Assembly (NCBI GenBank): GCA_021300495.1
Contig: JAJTDK010000022.1
Location: 1 to 58,137 of the forward strand
Direction of reading: 5' to 3'
Length of the DNA: 58,137 nucleotides
Source: Limnohabitans sp.
GTDB taxonomy: Bacteria > Pseudomonadota > Gammaproteobacteria > Burkholderiales > Burkholderiaceae_C
Shown here: piece by piece, positions 1 through 9,043 of the stretch
Layout: every line of letters begins with the position of its first letter
Position numbering within the stretch: position 1 is the stretch's first letter
Notes under the pieces: model-generated
The model's input: only the letters and a program-made list of their open reading frames with translations
Database searches by the model: none
Told to the model about the DNA's origin: nothing
Position numbers and translations under genes: made by a program

Positions 1-967
1 TGTTTCTGCAGGCACAAGCCGCTCGTATGTACCCTGCAATGGCACCATGTTGCGGATCAAGGGCGTCATGGCAAACGCTAGAGGATGTTTTGTGGCAAAG
101 CGCATGCGCTGCACCTTGGCTTTTTCACCTAAATCGCCAGCCAAGGCGCGCGTGAATAAATCGGCGCGCTTGCTGTTGCGAATGATCTCCTCACGCAAGA
201 TCAGTGTTGTGGGTTCTGGCACCCACTTCAATGTTTCCATGGGGTAGCGCCCCCAATGTAGAGGACGCAGTTCGGCTTCCGACTCAGCCCATCCAGGACG
301 AGTGCCGTGTTTGCCCATGTATGCGTCGGAATCTGGCCAACCCAAGGAGGCATTGGGTGCAATTGGAAGATCAATTTCCAATGGCAAATCGGTGCTGATC
401 GCAGCCAACGCAAAGCCGCAATTTAGAAAAGGCATTTTGAGCAAGCCGTTTTCAGATCTAGCAATGCCAGCGCGTTGCGCCAAAGCTTCTAGTTTTAAAA
501 GTGTATTGCCCGCCACGTGGCCGCGCGCGCCATACCCCAATGCTCGAACATAACCCGCTAGTACAACAGCCACTTCGCTTGCACGCGCATCTGTTCGGGC
601 TTTGTTGCTGCCATGAATCCAAGAAGCACCAGGCTGCTCTGACTTGGGCTCGCGACTGAACTCTATGAGAAAAATCAATGCATGGGTGTGTTTAGGCGCA
701 TCTTTAGAAAAATCAGAGATTTTTACTTCGAATGCCTAAGTCGTCAGGCAAAGGTGCGCGGGCAATGGCCGTCTCACCATCCAAGTACTGCTCAAAAAGC
801 TTTTGATAGGTTGCCAAGGCCTCGTTGAGCGAATGCGGCCCAGCAGAATATTGATCTTTAGATACTACCGCTTGGAGTTCTGGCGCATGGGCATCTCGCG
901 CTAGCAATTCAGTGGGTAAATCTCCCATGTCGAAGTGCCGAGATCGATTTGAAAATAAACGTGTCAT
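1..967 (-). pseudogene. Reductive-dehalogenase-like protein, N-terminal part, frame-disrupted, runs off the window
   Basis: The gene starts at the ATG at 965-967 and reads a typical N-terminus (MTRLFSNRSRHFDMGDLP), but stops at a TGA at 713-715. The following frame (codons in register with position 1) is open from about 735 to the window edge and continues the same protein: HTHALIFLIEF, then an ASEVAVVLAGYVRALGYGAR segment, then ETLKWVPEPTT and KRADLFTRALAGDLG. These segments resemble the N-terminal region of the roughly 1000-residue proteobacterial reductive dehalogenases of the BhbA type, which have cobalamin, Fe-S and reductase parts. In that family several tens of residues lie between the part ending near RSKNL and the HTHA segment; here they are missing and the frame is shifted. 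The catalytic part lies outside the window. A pseudogene or a local assembly error are both possible. The family call is from memory of the motifs. Confidence 0.6.
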
Positions 968-1157
968 GAATTACAACATCATCAAAGAAAATATGTCCTC
1001 TTATACAGTGTCTGTGTATTCACCACGCGCTGGATAATTATTGGCTAAAGCGAAGTCTATCCTTTTGTACGAATTGCAAATTGATATTATGGAATTGTTT
1101 CATTAAATACGAGATACTGCAATGCGTTCTAGTTCAACACTCATTTAGTGGGGGCTC

Positions 1158-1232
1158 ATGTTTTCAAAAATTGCTTCCATCACACTTCCTATCTTCACCT
1201 TGGTGTTGGTCGGATTTCTAGCAGGGGCTTGA
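1158..1232 (+). pseudogene. 24-residue stub resembling the N-terminus of an AEC-family transporter
   Basis: A short frame with a strong GGGGG ribosome-binding site about 7 bases upstream encodes a hydrophobic peptide (MFSKIASITLPIFTLVLVGF, then LAGA). This matches the usual first transmembrane segment of auxin-efflux-carrier (AEC) permeases, which carry an LPxFxLxLLGFLAG pattern at the N-terminus. Full AEC proteins are about 300 residues long. The stop codon comes 3 bases before the ATG of the haloacid dehalogenase relic, so the pair would be translated together. The simplest reading is a transporter gene whose body was deleted. The alternative is a genuine small membrane or leader peptide. 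Confidence 0.4.
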
Positions 1233-1235
1233 TTA

Positions 1236-1843
1236 ATGAAAATCAAAGCCGTTGTTTTTGATGCCTATGGCACCTTATTTGATGTTTACTCAATCCAAGT
1301 CTTGGCTGAAACCTTCTACCCAAATCAAGGTGCTGATATAGCCATTAAGTGGCGCGACAAGCAAATTGAGTACACAAGATTGATTACGCAGTCAGATCCA
1401 CACAACGTCTCTGGTAGCCAATACTTCCGCCCATTTTGTACGCTCACCTGACGCCATTTGCTGAAAACTTGGCGGTTCTCCAAAAGATTAAAGCCAAAGG
1501 CCTCACCACTGCGATTCTTTCAAATGGCAGTATGGATATGCTAGCTTCAGCCGTCAAAAGTGCAGGTATGGAAGATGTTTTAGACCATGTCATTTCAGTC
1601 GATCCGATTCGCCTATTTAAGACTTCTCCAGAAAGTTACGGACTGGTTCAACAAACTATTTCTGTCAATAAAGATGAAGTTCTTTTTGTATCCAGCAACG
1701 CATGGGATGTATTGGGTGCCACTTGGTTTGGATTTACAACGCACTGGGTCAATCGACAAGGCTTGCCTTTTGAAACGCTAACACCCAAGCCGCATTTTTC
1801 TGGCGCTGACCTCAATTCAGTATTGAGTTCATTAAGCCTTTGA
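1236..1843 (+). pseudogene. Type II haloacid dehalogenase (HAD superfamily), internally deleted and frameshifted
   Basis: The first frame (1236-1451) has the HAD nucleophile motif VVFDAYGTLFDV at about residues 6-17 and the family segment QSDPHNVSGSQYFRPF, then falls into a stop. The second frame (from about 1436) resumes at YAHLTPFAENLAVL and carries motif II (ILSNGS), the lysine region (DPIRLFKTSPESY) and motif III (FVSSNAWDVLGA). Intact type II 2-haloacid dehalogenases are about 220-240 residues and hold roughly 35 further residues of cap domain between these parts. The junction near 1432-1438 is therefore an out-of-frame deletion. A functional enzyme is unlikely. In this family the enzyme hydrolyses 2-haloalkanoates to hydroxy acids through an aspartyl ester. 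Confidence 0.75.
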
Positions 1844-1956
1844 GAAACCCACAAACTACAAACTGATTACACGTTTGATATTTTTCTTACAAGTCCCTGA
1901 TTTATTAAGATTTTTGACGAGCCTAGATTTCTATTAATCTCGGGCCCATCCACTAC

Positions 1957-3156
1957 CTAACGTGTAATCGTGCTAAGGGCCTCTCGGCCCACGTCTGGAT
2001 GATCGGTAAAGAAGCCATCCATTCCAGCCTCAATGAAGGCTCTCAGTTGTGCTGTCATGTCACCTTTTGCTGAGGGGCCCGAACCTCTGGCTAGTTCAGA
2101 AGGCAAAAACTGATTCTCTGCACGAAACGTCCAACCATGAACTAACAAGCCCCGGGCATGAGCTTCTTTGATCAGTTCAGTGGATGGCAGTAAACGTCGG
2201 CCATCGGTTGGCACAATCAGCTGGGTGTGCGCCCCTATGCCATCCGCATAGCCCTTCATGAAATCCAAGCCCGCTGATCGAGCTAAGTCTTGATACCCAC
2301 GCGAATCTCCAGACACTTGAAAATCGTAAGGCTTTCCATTAGCGCTCAGAAGCTGTACCAGCCGCATCGTCGTGCGAGGACGTAGATACTGAAGATTGCT
2401 CACTTCAAAGGACTGAATGAAGACCGGCGCATCTCGTTTGTCGCCATATGCGGCGTGCAATTGGGTTAGAAGCACATCTTCCATACGGGGCAAACCTTTG
2501 GCATCGGTGAAGCTTTTGAAGTAGCTAGGATGCTTAGTTTCAGGATAAATGCCAATGGTGCGATTTAATTCTTTACTGCGCCGCTGAGCCAATTCAATGA
2601 CCTCAGCCAATGTTGGGATGGGATATCGATCGTTGAATGCATTGTTGGCTTGGCGTAGGTCACGCAAGCGTTCCTGCGCGCGAACATCAGCTCGAAGTTC
2701 TGCGGCAGTAAAGTCTTCTGCAAACCAGCCAGCTGTAGGCTTACCATCCAGCTGCTTAATCACCAGTCGATCTGCATACTTGTCAAGTTGCCAGACATTG
2801 GTACTTGTATCGCTGCGATGCAGCGCCGGCTTTCCATCGGAACTTCGCTTAATGGTGAGTCCATCAGCCTCTAATTGCACTCTGGCAAGCATGGGTTCAT
2901 GCCTTGCATGAAGCACGCCATCTTTGCTGAGCACCAGATCGGGTTCGATGAAATCAGCGCCTTGATCAATCCCGAGGGAATAGGCTGCCAAGGTGTGTTC
3001 AGGAAGATAACCGGAGGCACCTCTGTGCGCAATCAGCAGAGGGGGACGGCCGTTTAAAGTCTTGTACACAATGCCCTGAGCATGAATCGTGTTAAAGCAA
3101 AAAAACGCTGGCACGACAGGTAAAAACGAGCGACGACTTAATATGTAACGTGTCAT
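1957..3156 (-). CDS. glpQ: Periplasmic glycerophosphodiester phosphodiesterase
   Basis: The product (399 residues) belongs to the GDPD/GlpQ TIM-barrel family, which hydrolyses glycerophosphodiesters to glycerol 3-phosphate and an alcohol. Residues 1-27 look like an export signal, with an RRSFLP stretch that could be read by the Tat pathway. The catalytic loop AHRGASGYLPEHT is at about 43-55 and HEPML, a metal-ligand region, at about 90. The C-terminus ends with GMDGFFTDHPDVG, the usual final strand. It is slightly longer than E. coli GlpQ because of an insert around residues 100-150. It is the last gene of the minus-strand importer operon, 35 bases behind gph, which fits release and use of phosphorus from phospholipid head-group diesters. 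Confidence 0.9.
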   Translation of the reverse strand: MTRYILSRRSFLPVVPAFFCFNTIHAQGIVYKTLNGRPPLLIAHRGASGYLPEHTLAAYSLGIDQGADFIEPDLVLSKDGVLHARHEPMLARVQLEADGLTIKRSSDGKPALHRSDTSTNVWQLDKYADRLVIKQLDGKPTAGWFAEDFTAAELRADVRAQERLRDLRQANNAFNDRYPIPTLAEVIELAQRRSKELNRTIGIYPETKHPSYFKSFTDAKGLPRMEDVLLTQLHAAYGDKRDAPVFIQSFEVSNLQYLRPRTTMRLVQLLSANGKPYDFQVSGDSRGYQDLARSAGLDFMKGYADGIGAHTQLIVPTDGRRLLPSTELIKEAHARGLLVHGWTFRAENQFLPSELARGSGPSAKGDMTAQLRAFIEAGMDGFFTDHPDVGREALSTITR

Positions 3157-3191
3157 AGAAATCCCAATGTTTTAACTTTGAGCAAGCTCTT

Positions 3192-3884
3192 TCAGGACTT
3201 ACTTAATTTCAGCTGCGCCAATGAGTCTAACCAAGCCAAGGCAGGTGTATTTTGAATAGGCTCTCCATGGTTATAACCATAGGTCATGAGAACCACAGGG
3301 CACCCTGCCGCATCAGCCGCTTGCGCGTCGTTACTGGAATCTCCCACCATGAGTGTTTGCGCTGGCAGGCTCTGCAAGGCCTCACAAGTTTTGAGCAAAG
3401 GCAATGGGTCTGGTTTTTTTCGCTCAAAACTGTCGCCACCAAAGACTTTAGAAAAGTAAGGCGCCAGTCCTTTGTCTCTGATGAGAGGCAAGGTAAATGA
3501 CACGGGCTTGTTTGTGAGGCAGGCCATGGGCAAGCCCAATGCTTTGATTTGTTCTAAGCCTTCCATCACGCCAGGAAATACATTGGAGAACTCGCCATTG
3601 ATGCTGAGGTAATGGTGTTCGTAGCGTTCCCAAACTGGCGTGAACAATTGCTCAACCTCGCGCGCATTGCCAGCCACTTCAGGCAATGCCAGTTGGTGTT
3701 TGAGCACCGTGCGAATGAGGTGTTCAGAGCCTTTGCCAATACTGCGCTCAATGAGCGTGCGGTTTGCTGTGGGAATTTGTAAGTCTGCAAGAGCACGGTT
3801 TAAGGCAACCTCAAAGTCACCGATGGTGTCGACCATGGTACCGTCTAGGTCAATCATGACGGCTTGTAAATTAAGTTGTTTCAT
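3192..3884 (-). CDS. gph: HAD-family phosphatase, phosphoglycolate phosphatase type
   Basis: From the ATG at 3882-3884 the protein is 230 residues. An in-frame TTG further upstream would overlap the preceding ATPase gene and add an unlike N-terminus. HAD motif I is DLDGTMVDT (residues 12-20), motif II CLTNKP near 130, and motifs III/IV are FERKKPDPLPL and GDSSNDAQAAD. This is the pattern of Gph-type phosphatases, which act on 2-phosphoglycolate and often on other small phosphoesters. The position between an ABC importer and glpQ suggests it may dephosphorylate an imported organophosphate rather than serve photorespiration-like salvage. That last point is inference. Confidence 0.85.
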   Translation of the reverse strand: MKQLNLQAVMIDLDGTMVDTIGDFEVALNRALADLQIPTANRTLIERSIGKGSEHLIRTVLKHQLALPEVAGNAREVEQLFTPVWERYEHHYLSINGEFSNVFPGVMEGLEQIKALGLPMACLTNKPVSFTLPLIRDKGLAPYFSKVFGGDSFERKKPDPLPLLKTCEALQSLPAQTLMVGDSSNDAQAADAAGCPVVLMTYGYNHGEPIQNTPALAWLDSLAQLKLSKS

Positions 3885-3912
3885 GGTGTGTACTGCAATA
3901 GAAATCGAAAAA

Positions 3913-5019
3913 TCAAACTTCAAACAGTCTGACTTGGGATGGCGGCAAGATTAAATTCAAGCTTGTACCTACAGTCAGTTTAGGCAAGCCAGCATAGTGT
4001 GCTTGGTCGACAGACAAAGACTGCTGACCCACCCGCACCCGATAACGCGTCGACTCGCCCATGAATTCACTGGCCTCAACTGTGCCTTGAATGCGAATGG
4101 CGCTCTGATCAGAAGTCGACGTGTTCACGTCCAATTTCACGGCGTGGGGCCTAAAGCTCAGCTGAACAGACTGACCGTTGGCAAACTTTTTAGAATCTAC
4201 GGCAACTTCGGAAGCTAAGGGCAGCGTAACCTGCCCAACACCCATGACATCCAGTACCAAGTGGTCTGCGTGTTGGCTAATAACTTTGGCATCCAGCATG
4301 TTCATGGTTCCTACAAAGTTGGCCACGAAAGCATTCACGGGTTCATCGTAGAGTTCGACGGGAGAGCCTACTTGCTGCACCACGCCTTGATCAAGCACGG
4401 CCATGCGATCGGCAGTTGTCATAGCCTCTTCTTGGTCGTGTGTGACGAAAATGGTGGTGATGCCCAAGCGACGTTGCAAAGACAACAGCTCCTGACGCAT
4501 TTGTACCCGCAATGTTTTGTCGAGATTGGACAAGGGCTCGTCCAAAAGCAAAACTTGCGGTTCAATCACAATGGTTCTCGCCAATGCAACGCGTTGCTGT
4601 TGCCCCCCAGAAAGTTGGTTGGGTTTGCGTTCACCAAATGCCGATAAGCCGACCAATTCGAGGGCTGCAGCTACTTTGGTGTGAAGGGTAACTTTATCTA
4701 CTTTGCGCTCAACCAACCCAAAAGCTACGTTGTCCCACACAGACAAATGAGGCCACAAGGCATAGCTTTGAAAGACCATGCCAATGTTGCGATCCCACGG
4801 CTCTTGTTGGCCAATGTCGCGGCCATCTACCAATAACTCGCCGTGTTGGTGTTTGTTAAAACCTGCAATTAAGCGAAGCAAGGTGCTTTTGCCAGAACCT
4901 GAAGGACCCAGCAATGCAAAAAATTCACCAGGTTGAATGTCGAGATTGACGTTTTTGAGCACTTCCGTGCTTCCATAAGCCAAACGGATGTTGCGGCATT
5001 GAACGCTGACTTTTTTCAT
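3913..5019 (-). CDS. ABC importer ATP-binding protein (FbpC/PotA type)
   Basis: The 368-residue protein has a Walker A (GPSGSGKST, residues 38-46), Q-loop ([13 protein letters not shown]), signature [13 protein letters not shown], Walker B ([12 protein letters not shown]) and the H-loop [11 protein letters not shown]. It is followed by a C-terminal TOBE-type regulatory domain from about residue 240. The organisation is that of the CUT1/ferric/2-aminoethylphosphonate class of importer ATPases. It overlaps the permease gene by 4 bases and would energise import by that permease and the binding protein upstream. The substrate is not fixed by the sequence; glpQ and gph in the same operon point to an organophosphate. 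Confidence 0.9.
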   Translation of the reverse strand: MKKVSVQCRNIRLAYGSTEVLKNVNLDIQPGEFFALLGPSGSGKSTLLRLIAGFNKHQHGELLVDGRDIGQQEPWDRNIGMVFQSYALWPHLSVWDNVAFGLVERKVDKVTLHTKVAAALELVGLSAFGERKPNQLSGGQQQRVALARTIVIEPQVLLLDEPLSNLDKTLRVQMRQELLSLQRRLGITTIFVTHDQEEAMTTADRMAVLDQGVVQQVGSPVELYDEPVNAFVANFVGTMNMLDAKVISQHADHLVLDVMGVGQVTLPLASEVAVDSKKFANGQSVQLSFRPHAVKLDVNTSTSDQSAIRIQGTVEASEFMGESTRYRVRVGQQSLSVDQAHYAGLPKLTVGTSLNLILPPSQVRLFEV

Positions 5020-6767
5020 GATGAATGTTCCTTGCGAGGGGCTAAGCGGCTTGCCGCTCGTTCAACCACACGGTGTGACAAATAGGTGCCAATGGCCACC
5101 ACCAAGATGGCCAGTACACCGAGAGCCGCGCCGGGCCCACGACCCGCCACACTTTGCATGTACAAATAAATACCGTAGCTCATAGGCGCTTGTGAGTCTG
5201 CCGATACCAGCATGATGGTGGCCGACAACTCAACAGCGGCTGTGATGAAGCTTGTGACAAACCCGGCCAAGATGCCACCCGTCATCAGTGGCACCAGTAC
5301 CCTTCGAATGCTGCGCATTTTGTTGGCACCCACACTCTCTGCGGCTTCCTCTAGGGAGATGTGAACTTGTTGCAACGCGGCCATGCAACTGCGCAAGGCA
5401 TAGGGCAATCGGCGCACCGCATAGGCCAACATGATGGCCACCCAAGTACCCGTGAGCAAGACATCGGTGCCAGGCACCGTGACACCTTTGAACATGCGCA
5501 AGAAACCAATGGCCAACACAATACCAGGCACCGCCAGCGATGCAGTAGCAATCCAATCAAGCCATTGACGAGCAGGCAGTTGGGTGCGCAAGATCAAATA
5601 AGCAATGGTGACGCCCAGCAACACGTCCAACCCTGCAGCCAGTCCGCAGTAAATCAAGGTGTTTTGAATCATGCCGCTGGCATCCTGAAACACCGTGGCG
5701 TAGTGTTCCAGTGTGTAGGCGTCGGGCAAAGGTGAGAAGCTCCAAACTTTTGCAAACGACAACAACAAAACTCCCAAATGGGGTGACAAGGTGATGAGCA
5801 AGATCACACCAATCCAAAGGTAAGCGAGTGCACTTTCAACAGGCGACAGTTGGCGACGTTGAATGCTAGCCCCACCCTTTTGCAAGGTAGAAAAATCACG
5901 ACCCTTCAGCGCTCGGGCAGAAATGACCATGGCACCAATCGAGAACACAATCATGAGCACGCTGATGACGTAGCCCATGGGGTCTTCTAACCCCACTTGT
6001 GTGATACGCAAGTAGGCTTGAGGTGCCAGCATGTTGGTTTGACCCATGACCAATGGCGTGCCCAAGTCATCGAACACTTTGACAAATACCAAGGATGCAC
6101 CCGCTACAAAACCTGGCAGTCCCAATGGAAAAATGACGCGCCAAAACAAGCGCCAACCTTTACAACCCAGATTCATGGCGGCCTCTTCCATGGCGCCATC
6201 AATGTTGCGCAGTGCCACAGTGAGGTTCATGAGAATAAAAGGAAAGTAATGGATGGCCTCGACAAAGATGACCCCATTGAGACCTTCCATGATGGGCAGC
6301 GTAAAACCAAACGCATCGTTCAGCAACAAGTTCAAGGTGCCAGAGCGCCCAAAAATCAGTTGCAGTGCCACCGCACCCACAAAGGGCGGCATGATAAGTG
6401 GCAACACCCCCAAAGTTTGAATAAGAAGCGCACCCCTAAAATCAAACCGAACTGTGAAGTAGGCTAACGGGACCGCAATCAGCGCTGCAAAAATGGCTGA
6501 CATGACAGCCACATACAAGCTGTTCATGAACGACTCGCGCATCAAGTCTTGAGAAAAGAAAGCGCTGAAATGTCCAAGTGTGAAACTGTTGTCACCGTCT
6601 AAGAAGGCCGTTATGAACACACGCGCTACGGGCAATACAAAAAATAGCAACAAGAAAACCAACACCAGACCACCGGCCAGCCAAACACCCGGACGCACAT
6701 CTGCCCACCCAGTTTGAGGACGTGCTGTCCCTTGCGGCTGCATGGCAACCTGCCCATTCATAGCCAT
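5016..6767 (-). CDS. ABC importer permease, fused double-domain (FbpB type)
   Basis: This 583-residue protein has about 12 predicted membrane segments in two homologous halves. Each half carries an EAA loop: EEAAMNLGCKGWRLFWRVIFP in the first and EEAAESVGANKMRSIRRVLVP in the second. Such fused permeases pair with a single ATPase and a ferric-iron- or aminoethylphosphonate-type binding protein. The first 25 residues are polar and probably cytoplasmic. It lies 16 bases after the binding-protein gene and overlaps the ATPase gene, so the three are clearly one operon. Confidence 0.9.
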   Translation of the reverse strand: MAMNGQVAMQPQGTARPQTGWADVRPGVWLAGGLVLVFLLLFFVLPVARVFITAFLDGDNSFTLGHFSAFFSQDLMRESFMNSLYVAVMSAIFAALIAVPLAYFTVRFDFRGALLIQTLGVLPLIMPPFVGAVALQLIFGRSGTLNLLLNDAFGFTLPIMEGLNGVIFVEAIHYFPFILMNLTVALRNIDGAMEEAAMNLGCKGWRLFWRVIFPLGLPGFVAGASLVFVKVFDDLGTPLVMGQTNMLAPQAYLRITQVGLEDPMGYVISVLMIVFSIGAMVISARALKGRDFSTLQKGGASIQRRQLSPVESALAYLWIGVILLITLSPHLGVLLLSFAKVWSFSPLPDAYTLEHYATVFQDASGMIQNTLIYCGLAAGLDVLLGVTIAYLILRTQLPARQWLDWIATASLAVPGIVLAIGFLRMFKGVTVPGTDVLLTGTWVAIMLAYAVRRLPYALRSCMAALQQVHISLEEAAESVGANKMRSIRRVLVPLMTGGILAGFVTSFITAAVELSATIMLVSADSQAPMSYGIYLYMQSVAGRGPGAALGVLAILVVAIGTYLSHRVVERAASRLAPRKEHSS

Positions 6768-6783
6768 GATGTGGGCCTAGGGC

Positions 6784-8127
6784 TTACTTAGCAGCGGCTA
6801 GCGCTTGCTCTGCCAAGCTCTTTGCACGCTCGTAGTTTTGGCGTGCACTGTTGTTCCAATAGTTTTCCAAACCTGTCACGCTTTTGCTGACTGCAGCATC
6901 TTTTTTGTTGGCTGCAAACAAAGCCAAGAATTCTTTGTCGGCAGCTTTCTGTACATTGACCACGGGGCTGAAAGCCGCTTCGCGGGCTTGCTTGATGAGA
7001 TCTGCTGCATTGGCGTTGGGCTTTTTGGCCAAGGCTGCTTCAGCGGCATGAATGGCCTTGGTTGCGGCTTGCAGTTCTTTCAAGCGGAAGGTGATGGTTT
7101 GGTCAAACAAGGCAGAGACCACGTTGTAGCGGGCTTCAGACAAGTCGGAGTTGAACTGAACCTTGGCGCGCTTGGCAATTTCAAAAGGGTTGGGGTAACC
7201 CGCTGGCGTTTTGCCGCCCATGGCTTCGGGTGGCAAGATGGGCAAGCGAGAAATTTTGGGGTTATAAAGTAACTCTTGCCCTTGTTGTGACACGGTGTAG
7301 CTGATGAACTTGCGTGCCTCGGCCGCATTTTTACTGCCAACAACCAAGGCAATGTTGGCAGGCACGACGGCCGTAACATCGGGGTAGATAAATTCCACGG
7401 GGAAGCCAGAATACTTGCCAGCCAAGCCAAAGAAATCAATCACCAGGCCAATGCCAAACTGGCCATTATTGACACCATCAGGCACACCAAAACTGCGCTC
7501 GGTGATGGCCGCACTGTTGCCCGAAATTTGCAGCAATTGACGCCAGCCTTTTTCCCAACCTTCACCTTGCAAAAGTGTTTCGACGGTCAAATGGGTGGTG
7601 CCAGAACGTGAGGGTGAGCTCATGGCCACGTGGCCAAAATACTCGGGCTTGATCAGATCGGCCCATTGCTTGGGCGCGGGCACTTTGTTGGCAGCCATGT
7701 AGCGTGTGTTCCACATCAATCCATAGCCTGCCAAGGCTTGGCCAAGGTACATGTTGTCGGGTGCATTGATGGGATAGGAGCCCACTTTGGCGGGGGTCGC
7801 TTTGTTGGCCAGGTCGCCAATGGGTTCGAGCAACTTGAGGCCTGACATCACCTCAAAGGCATCGGGTGCAGAGGCCCAGAACACATCGGGGCGCTGGCCA
7901 ACGGGCAACTCACGCACATAAGAAATACCTTGCACTGTGTTCTTGTTCAAGATCTCGATTTTGATGTCGGGGTTGGTTTTTTCAAAAGCTGACTTGTAAA
8001 TTTGCGTCAGCTCTTTGGGAAATGAAGTGATAACAGTCACTGTACCGGCAGTCGCTAACTGAACGCCGGAACCCAAAAGTATCAGCGCTGCGGCCAAAAT
8101 AGATGGGGAGAATAATTTTGAATTCAT
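6784..8127 (-). CDS. Periplasmic solute-binding protein of the ABC importer
   Basis: The 447-residue product starts with a signal peptide (cleavage likely after TAG near residue 28). The mature part begins TVTVITSFPKELTQIYKSAF, typical of the family 1/6 binding proteins that serve iron or 2-aminoethylphosphonate. The segments DVFWASAPDAFEVM and AMSSPSRSGTTHLTVETLL are characteristic binding-lobe motifs. There is a C-terminal extension of about 80 residues, helical and rich in Ala and Lys (from about KELQAATKAIHA), beyond the usual fold of about 340-360 residues. It is the first gene of the operon binding protein-permease-ATPase-gph-glpQ. The ligand is inferred only from context: an organophosphate or phosphonate. 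Confidence 0.85.
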   Translation of the reverse strand: MNSKLFSPSILAAALILLGSGVQLATAGTVTVITSFPKELTQIYKSAFEKTNPDIKIEILNKNTVQGISYVRELPVGQRPDVFWASAPDAFEVMSGLKLLEPIGDLANKATPAKVGSYPINAPDNMYLGQALAGYGLMWNTRYMAANKVPAPKQWADLIKPEYFGHVAMSSPSRSGTTHLTVETLLQGEGWEKGWRQLLQISGNSAAITERSFGVPDGVNNGQFGIGLVIDFFGLAGKYSGFPVEFIYPDVTAVVPANIALVVGSKNAAEARKFISYTVSQQGQELLYNPKISRLPILPPEAMGGKTPAGYPNPFEIAKRAKVQFNSDLSEARYNVVSALFDQTITFRLKELQAATKAIHAAEAALAKKPNANAADLIKQAREAAFSPVVNVQKAADKEFLALFAANKKDAAVSKSVTGLENYWNNSARQNYERAKSLAEQALAAAK

Positions 8128-8161
8128 TGACGGGCCTAAAAAAGAGTGGCTAATAAAAAAT

Positions 8162-8171
8162 GTAACGTTAC
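8162..8171. promoter_or_regulatory. Perfect 10-bp palindrome in the promoter region of the importer operon
   Basis: The sequence GTAACGTTAC lies 35-45 bases before the ATG of the binding-protein gene. It overlaps a weak direct repeat (TGTCA then TTACA, 11 bases apart) that only loosely resembles a Pho box. It may be an operator; nothing ties it to a named regulator. Confidence 0.25.
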
Positions 8172-8230
8172 TGACATAGGCAATGCATGACCATTCAGGT
8201 TTACGATGATAGCAACCGAGTCAGCAATTA

Positions 8231-9043
8231 CTAAAGAATTCGCGAACGGATGCTAGAGGTCACAATCTCTGTAATGATGACAACCGTGAATATTATTGCC
8301 AAAATCAATCCCACTTGATCCCAATAAAGGTTGTTCATGGCGCTATCAAGCGCCACACCGATCCCTCCCGCGCCCACGAGTCCCAATACGGCAGATTCGC
8401 GAATGTTGATATCCCAACGCAGTAAGGCTACCGACCAAAATGCTGGGCTCACCTGCGGCCAATAACCCTTGACCAGCACCATGCTGCGCGGTGCGCCACT
8501 GGCCGTCAGCGCCTCGATCGTTCCCCGATTTGCTTCTTCAATGGCTTCGCCAAACAACTTGCCAACAAAACCAATAGATCGAAACGCAATGGAAAGCACC
8601 CCTGCCAGAGCCCCAGGCCCAAAGATGGCCACAAACAGCAAGGCCCAGATCAACGAATTGACCGAGCGCGTGGAAACAAAGATGAACTGAGCAATCCAGT
8701 TAAGTGTTTTGTTCGAAGTGAAATTGCGAGCTGCCAAAAAAGCCAATGGCACAGCAATGAGAAGTGAAATCAAAGTGCCAAGCGTAGCGATGTGAAAAGT
8801 TTCTATCAAGGCGGGATGAATATTGTCTGGGTAAAACTTCCAATCAAACGGCCACATGCGCTTGAACAGGTCGGCTGTTTGCTCAGGTGCGTCGTACAAA
8901 AACTCTGGAATGACTTCAATTTTTTTAAGAGCCCAGATAAAAGCCACCACAGTAACGATGTAGAAGGCCGAGCGGCCTATGCGCTCGGTTGAACTAAAGC
9001 GCTCCCAATGTCGCTCATTGATAATTTGAAGCGGACGATTCAC
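8231..9043 (-). CDS. phnE: Phosphonate-type ABC permease (second PhnE copy)
   Basis: This is a 270-residue inner-membrane protein of the PhnE family with about six membrane segments and the EAA-type loop (ALTASGAPRSMVLVKGYWPQ) that contacts the ATPase. The downstream motif DINIRESAVLGLVGAGGIG is diagnostic of PhnE. It overlaps the other phnE by 4 bases and is the last gene of phnD-phnC-phnE-phnE. No C-P lyase (phnG-M) or phosphonatase gene is present nearby, so the cargo could be a phosphonate, phosphite or a phosphate ester. Confidence 0.9.
   Translation of the reverse strand: MNRPLQIINERHWERFSSTERIGRSAFYIVTVVAFIWALKKIEVIPEFLYDAPEQTADLFKRMWPFDWKFYPDNIHPALIETFHIATLGTLISLLIAVPLAFLAARNFTSNKTLNWIAQFIFVSTRSVNSLIWALLFVAIFGPGALAGVLSIAFRSIGFVGKLFGEAIEEANRGTIEALTASGAPRSMVLVKGYWPQVSPAFWSVALLRWDINIRESAVLGLVGAGGIGVALDSAMNNLYWDQVGLILAIIFTVVIITEIVTSSIRSRIL

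Noticed and set aside
5361-5735. Long open frames opposite the permease, ATPase and other genes
   Set aside because: They are antisense readings of well-supported genes, rich in His, Gln and Thr, and have no family motifs.
8128-8230. Possible Pho box before the importer operon (ATGTCAGTAACGTTACAT)
   Set aside because: Only 11 of 18 positions match the consensus, and no -10 lies at the right distance. Too weak beside the clear box at 44262-44279.
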